IMG/VR virus record: IMGVR_UViG_3300020172_004471
Location: 1 to 22,408 of that record
Direction: 5' to 3' (one strand)
Source of the DNA: a virus
DNA: 22,408 bases
Part shown: one piece after another, positions 20,692 through 22,408 of the stretch
Numbering within the stretch: the stretch's first letter is position 1
Layout of the letters: the number at the start of each line of letters is the position of its first letter
The notes under the pieces: model-generated
What the model saw: the letters and a program-made list of their open reading frames with translations, nothing else
The model's database searches: none
Told to the model about the DNA's origin: nothing
Translations under genes and position numbers: made by a program

Positions 20692-22293
20692 ATGCAAGAA
20701 AATAAAAATTTAGTACAAGAGGCACTCATTCAAATGAAAAACGTTGAAGAGGCTATTGCCGAAAATGCAAAGGGAATACTTGCTTCAACTATGAAGGAAG
20801 AAATCAATCAATTAGTAAAAGAATCTCTATCAGAACAAGATGATGAAGAAGAGGTTGACGTAGATGTAGACATGGATGACGACACAGAAGATGTGGACGT
20901 TGATATGGATGCTGATAATGCGGATGATATGGACATGGACTTAGATTTAGACATGGACATGGACTCTGAAGAAAGTCCAATAGATTTAACTGACGCTTCT
21001 GATGAAGAAATTCTTAAGGTGTTTAAAGCAATGGGTGAAGAAGACGGAATCATCGTTAAAAAAGATGGTGACGATATTCACTTAACTGACAGTAACGCTG
21101 ACCAAGAATATCTTGTTAAGCTTGGTGAATCTGAAGAAGACACAAATTATGATGACACTATGAATTTAGATGAAATCGATGAAATGGACGTTGACACAGA
21201 AGATGTGATTAACGCAATTTTTTCAAAAGACGGTGACGCTTCAGATATCGAAGTAGACCAAGATGATGAAGACGAAGTTATGTACGAAATCGAATTCGAA
21301 GAACAAGACGACGAAGATGATGATGATATGATGGAATCAGATGATGATGACATGATGGAATCAGATGATGATGACATGATGGAATCAGATGATGACGAAG
21401 AACTTGATGAACAAGAAGACGATGACGAAGATTTGGACGAATCTTACAACCAAAGAAGAACTGTTAGAGAAGGAAAGTCTACAGTAAAACCTAAAGGTGT
21501 TGGAATTGGCTCAGGCCCTAAATTTACTTACAAGACAAAATCTGTAGGTGGATTTAAAGAGGACAAAAAAGAAGGTCCTAAATCAGTGGGTACTGGTAAA
21601 GCAAAATTCGAATACAAGAAAGGCGGAAATATGGAAGGAAAATCCAAAGTTGTTAAGGCAGAAACAAAAGAAGGTGATTACGGAATGAACAAGGGTGATA
21701 AATCTAAAACTTTTAAAGGTGATAAAGATTACACTACTAAAAAAGGTGACACGTTAAAAAGAAAAGCTTTCGAAAAGGAAGAAACTAAAGAAGCTGCTAG
21801 AACTTATGGAATGGGTTCCAAAGAAGGTAGAGGTCTAAGAAAAGGCATCACAAACAACAGAAACTATGTTTATGGTAAAGGTGGTGTTAAAGTAGAATCT
21901 ACTCAAGAAGAAGTTAATATGTTGAGAGAAAAGAATGAAGAATATAGAAAAGCGTTAAATGTTTTCAGAGAAAAACTTAACGAAGTTGCTATCTTCAACT
22001 CAAACTTGGCATATGCTACAAGATTGTTCACTGAACATTCGACTACTAAGAAAGAGAAAATTAATATCTTAAGAAGATTTGACGATGTTGAAACTTTAAA
22101 AGAATCTAAAAATCTTTATCAGTCAATTAAAGGTGAATTGTCTAAAGGTGAAACTAAATCAATGAATGAATCAGTTGAAACAAAATTAACAAAACAAGTT
22201 ACTTCAGGTTCATCAACTACCTTAATTGAATCAAAAACTTATGAGAATCCTCAATTCATGAGAATGAAGGATTTGATGAGTAAGTTAGGGTAA
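20692..22293 (+). CDS. Prohead scaffold/core protein (T4 gp22-like position)
   Basis: The 533-residue product has an N-terminal helix (about 1-45). An Asp/Glu/Met-rich region at about 45-260 includes VDVDMDDDTEDVDVDMD and three DDDDMMES units (DNA 21316-21387). A Lys/Gly-rich middle (about 265-405) contains KFTYKTK/KFEYKK-like pairs, and a helical coiled-coil C-terminus (about 405-533) includes NMLREKNEEYRKALNVFREKL. T4 gp22 is 269 aa, so this is about twice as long. The assignment rests on order (protease before it, capsid after), acidic core and coiled-coil end. It would be expected to be cut up by the protease at 19298. Confidence 0.8.
   Translation: MQENKNLVQEALIQMKNVEEAIAENAKGILASTMKEEINQLVKESLSEQDDEEEVDVDVDMDDDTEDVDVDMDADNADDMDMDLDLDMDMDSEESPIDLTDASDEEILKVFKAMGEEDGIIVKKDGDDIHLTDSNADQEYLVKLGESEEDTNYDDTMNLDEIDEMDVDTEDVINAIFSKDGDASDIEVDQDDEDEVMYEIEFEEQDDEDDDDMMESDDDDMMESDDDDMMESDDDEELDEQEDDDEDLDESYNQRRTVREGKSTVKPKGVGIGSGPKFTYKTKSVGGFKEDKKEGPKSVGTGKAKFEYKKGGNMEGKSKVVKAETKEGDYGMNKGDKSKTFKGDKDYTTKKGDTLKRKAFEKEETKEAARTYGMGSKEGRGLRKGITNNRNYVYGKGGVKVESTQEEVNMLREKNEEYRKALNVFREKLNEVAIFNSNLAYATRLFTEHSTTKKEKINILRRFDDVETLKESKNLYQSIKGELSKGETKSMNESVETKLTKQVTSGSSTTLIESKTYENPQFMRMKDLMSKLG
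21316..21387 (+). repeat. Three tandem 24-bp repeats (DDDDMMES) in the scaffold gene
   Basis: Units 21316-21339, 21340-21363 and 21364-21387 encode DDDDMMES; units 2 and 3 are identical in DNA and unit 1 differs at one wobble base. This is recent tandem amplification. Confidence 0.9.
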
Positions 22294-22329
22294 AAAATAA
22301 ATAAATAAAACAAAAACAAATATTTTAAA

Positions 22330-22408
22330 ATGGGAGCATTATTAGAATCAGGTCTTGTTGGTAACATCGGTCTTAAGCACCTTAAAGTTATCAAAGAAGA
22401 CACAATCA
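22330..22408 (+). CDS. Major capsid protein N-terminus (T4 gp23-like), cut by the window edge
   Basis: Twenty-six codons are visible, beginning MGALLESGLVGNIGLKHLKV and running open to the edge. The call is mainly positional: it follows protease and scaffold in the T4 21-22-23 order. A 36-bp A-rich leader with AAATAAATAAAT precedes it, like the leader of the 10111 gene, which suits a highly translated Bacteroidota-type message without a Shine-Dalgarno. The short helical N-terminus would be the pro-segment removed by the protease. Confidence 0.75.
   Translation, partial: MGALLESGLVGNIGLKHLKVIKEDTI

Overview
This is an AT-rich window that reads as the virion-assembly end of a large T4-like (contractile-tailed) phage of a Bacteroidota host. 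The phage assignment rests on a run of head genes on the + strand: terminase large subunit, gp20-type portal, gp21-type prohead protease, acidic scaffold and the first 26 codons of a gp23-type major capsid protein at the right edge. The Bacteroidota assignment rests on promoters matching the TTTG/TAnnTTTG consensus, the lack of Shine-Dalgarno sequences, a Bacteroidota-style bS21, and a TonB-dependent-receptor N-terminus at the left edge.

Left third (1-6640), accessory: a truncated TonB-receptor-like gene, a YkgJ-type cysteine-cluster protein, a complete tmRNA (ssrA) gene with its own promoter and terminator, an unknown 346-aa protein, an M20-like zinc aminopeptidase, an HEXXH metallopeptidase-like protein, a ClpC-type unfoldase without its N-domain but with a ClpP-docking loop, and a divergent small protein with two UVR motifs. 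Ribosome rescue, unfolding and proteolysis functions are thus concentrated in about 5.6 kb. An array of TGACA half-sites lies between clpC and the UVR gene.

Middle (6697-9237): an aspartyl/asparaginyl beta-hydroxylase and a sulfotransferase form a minus-strand pair. Diverging from it is a short + operon: unknown protein, KTSC protein, nucleotidyltransferase. The divergent starts are joined by a perfect 16-bp palindrome.

Right (9274-22408), late/structural: a Thr-Pro repeat protein, four unknown and mostly acidic proteins, terminase, portal, two unknown proteins, protease, a DUF4494-like protein, a small unknown protein, scaffold and capsid. A ribosomal protein bS21 gene sits on the opposite strand inside this block. 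A TATTTAT motif recurs just upstream of many transcription-unit starts and is proposed as the late-promoter element.

The most interesting theme is phage control of host translation and protein turnover: its own tmRNA with an atypical 21-residue tag, its own bS21, and its own Clp unfoldase with a UVR partner. The function of that set is inference from gene content.
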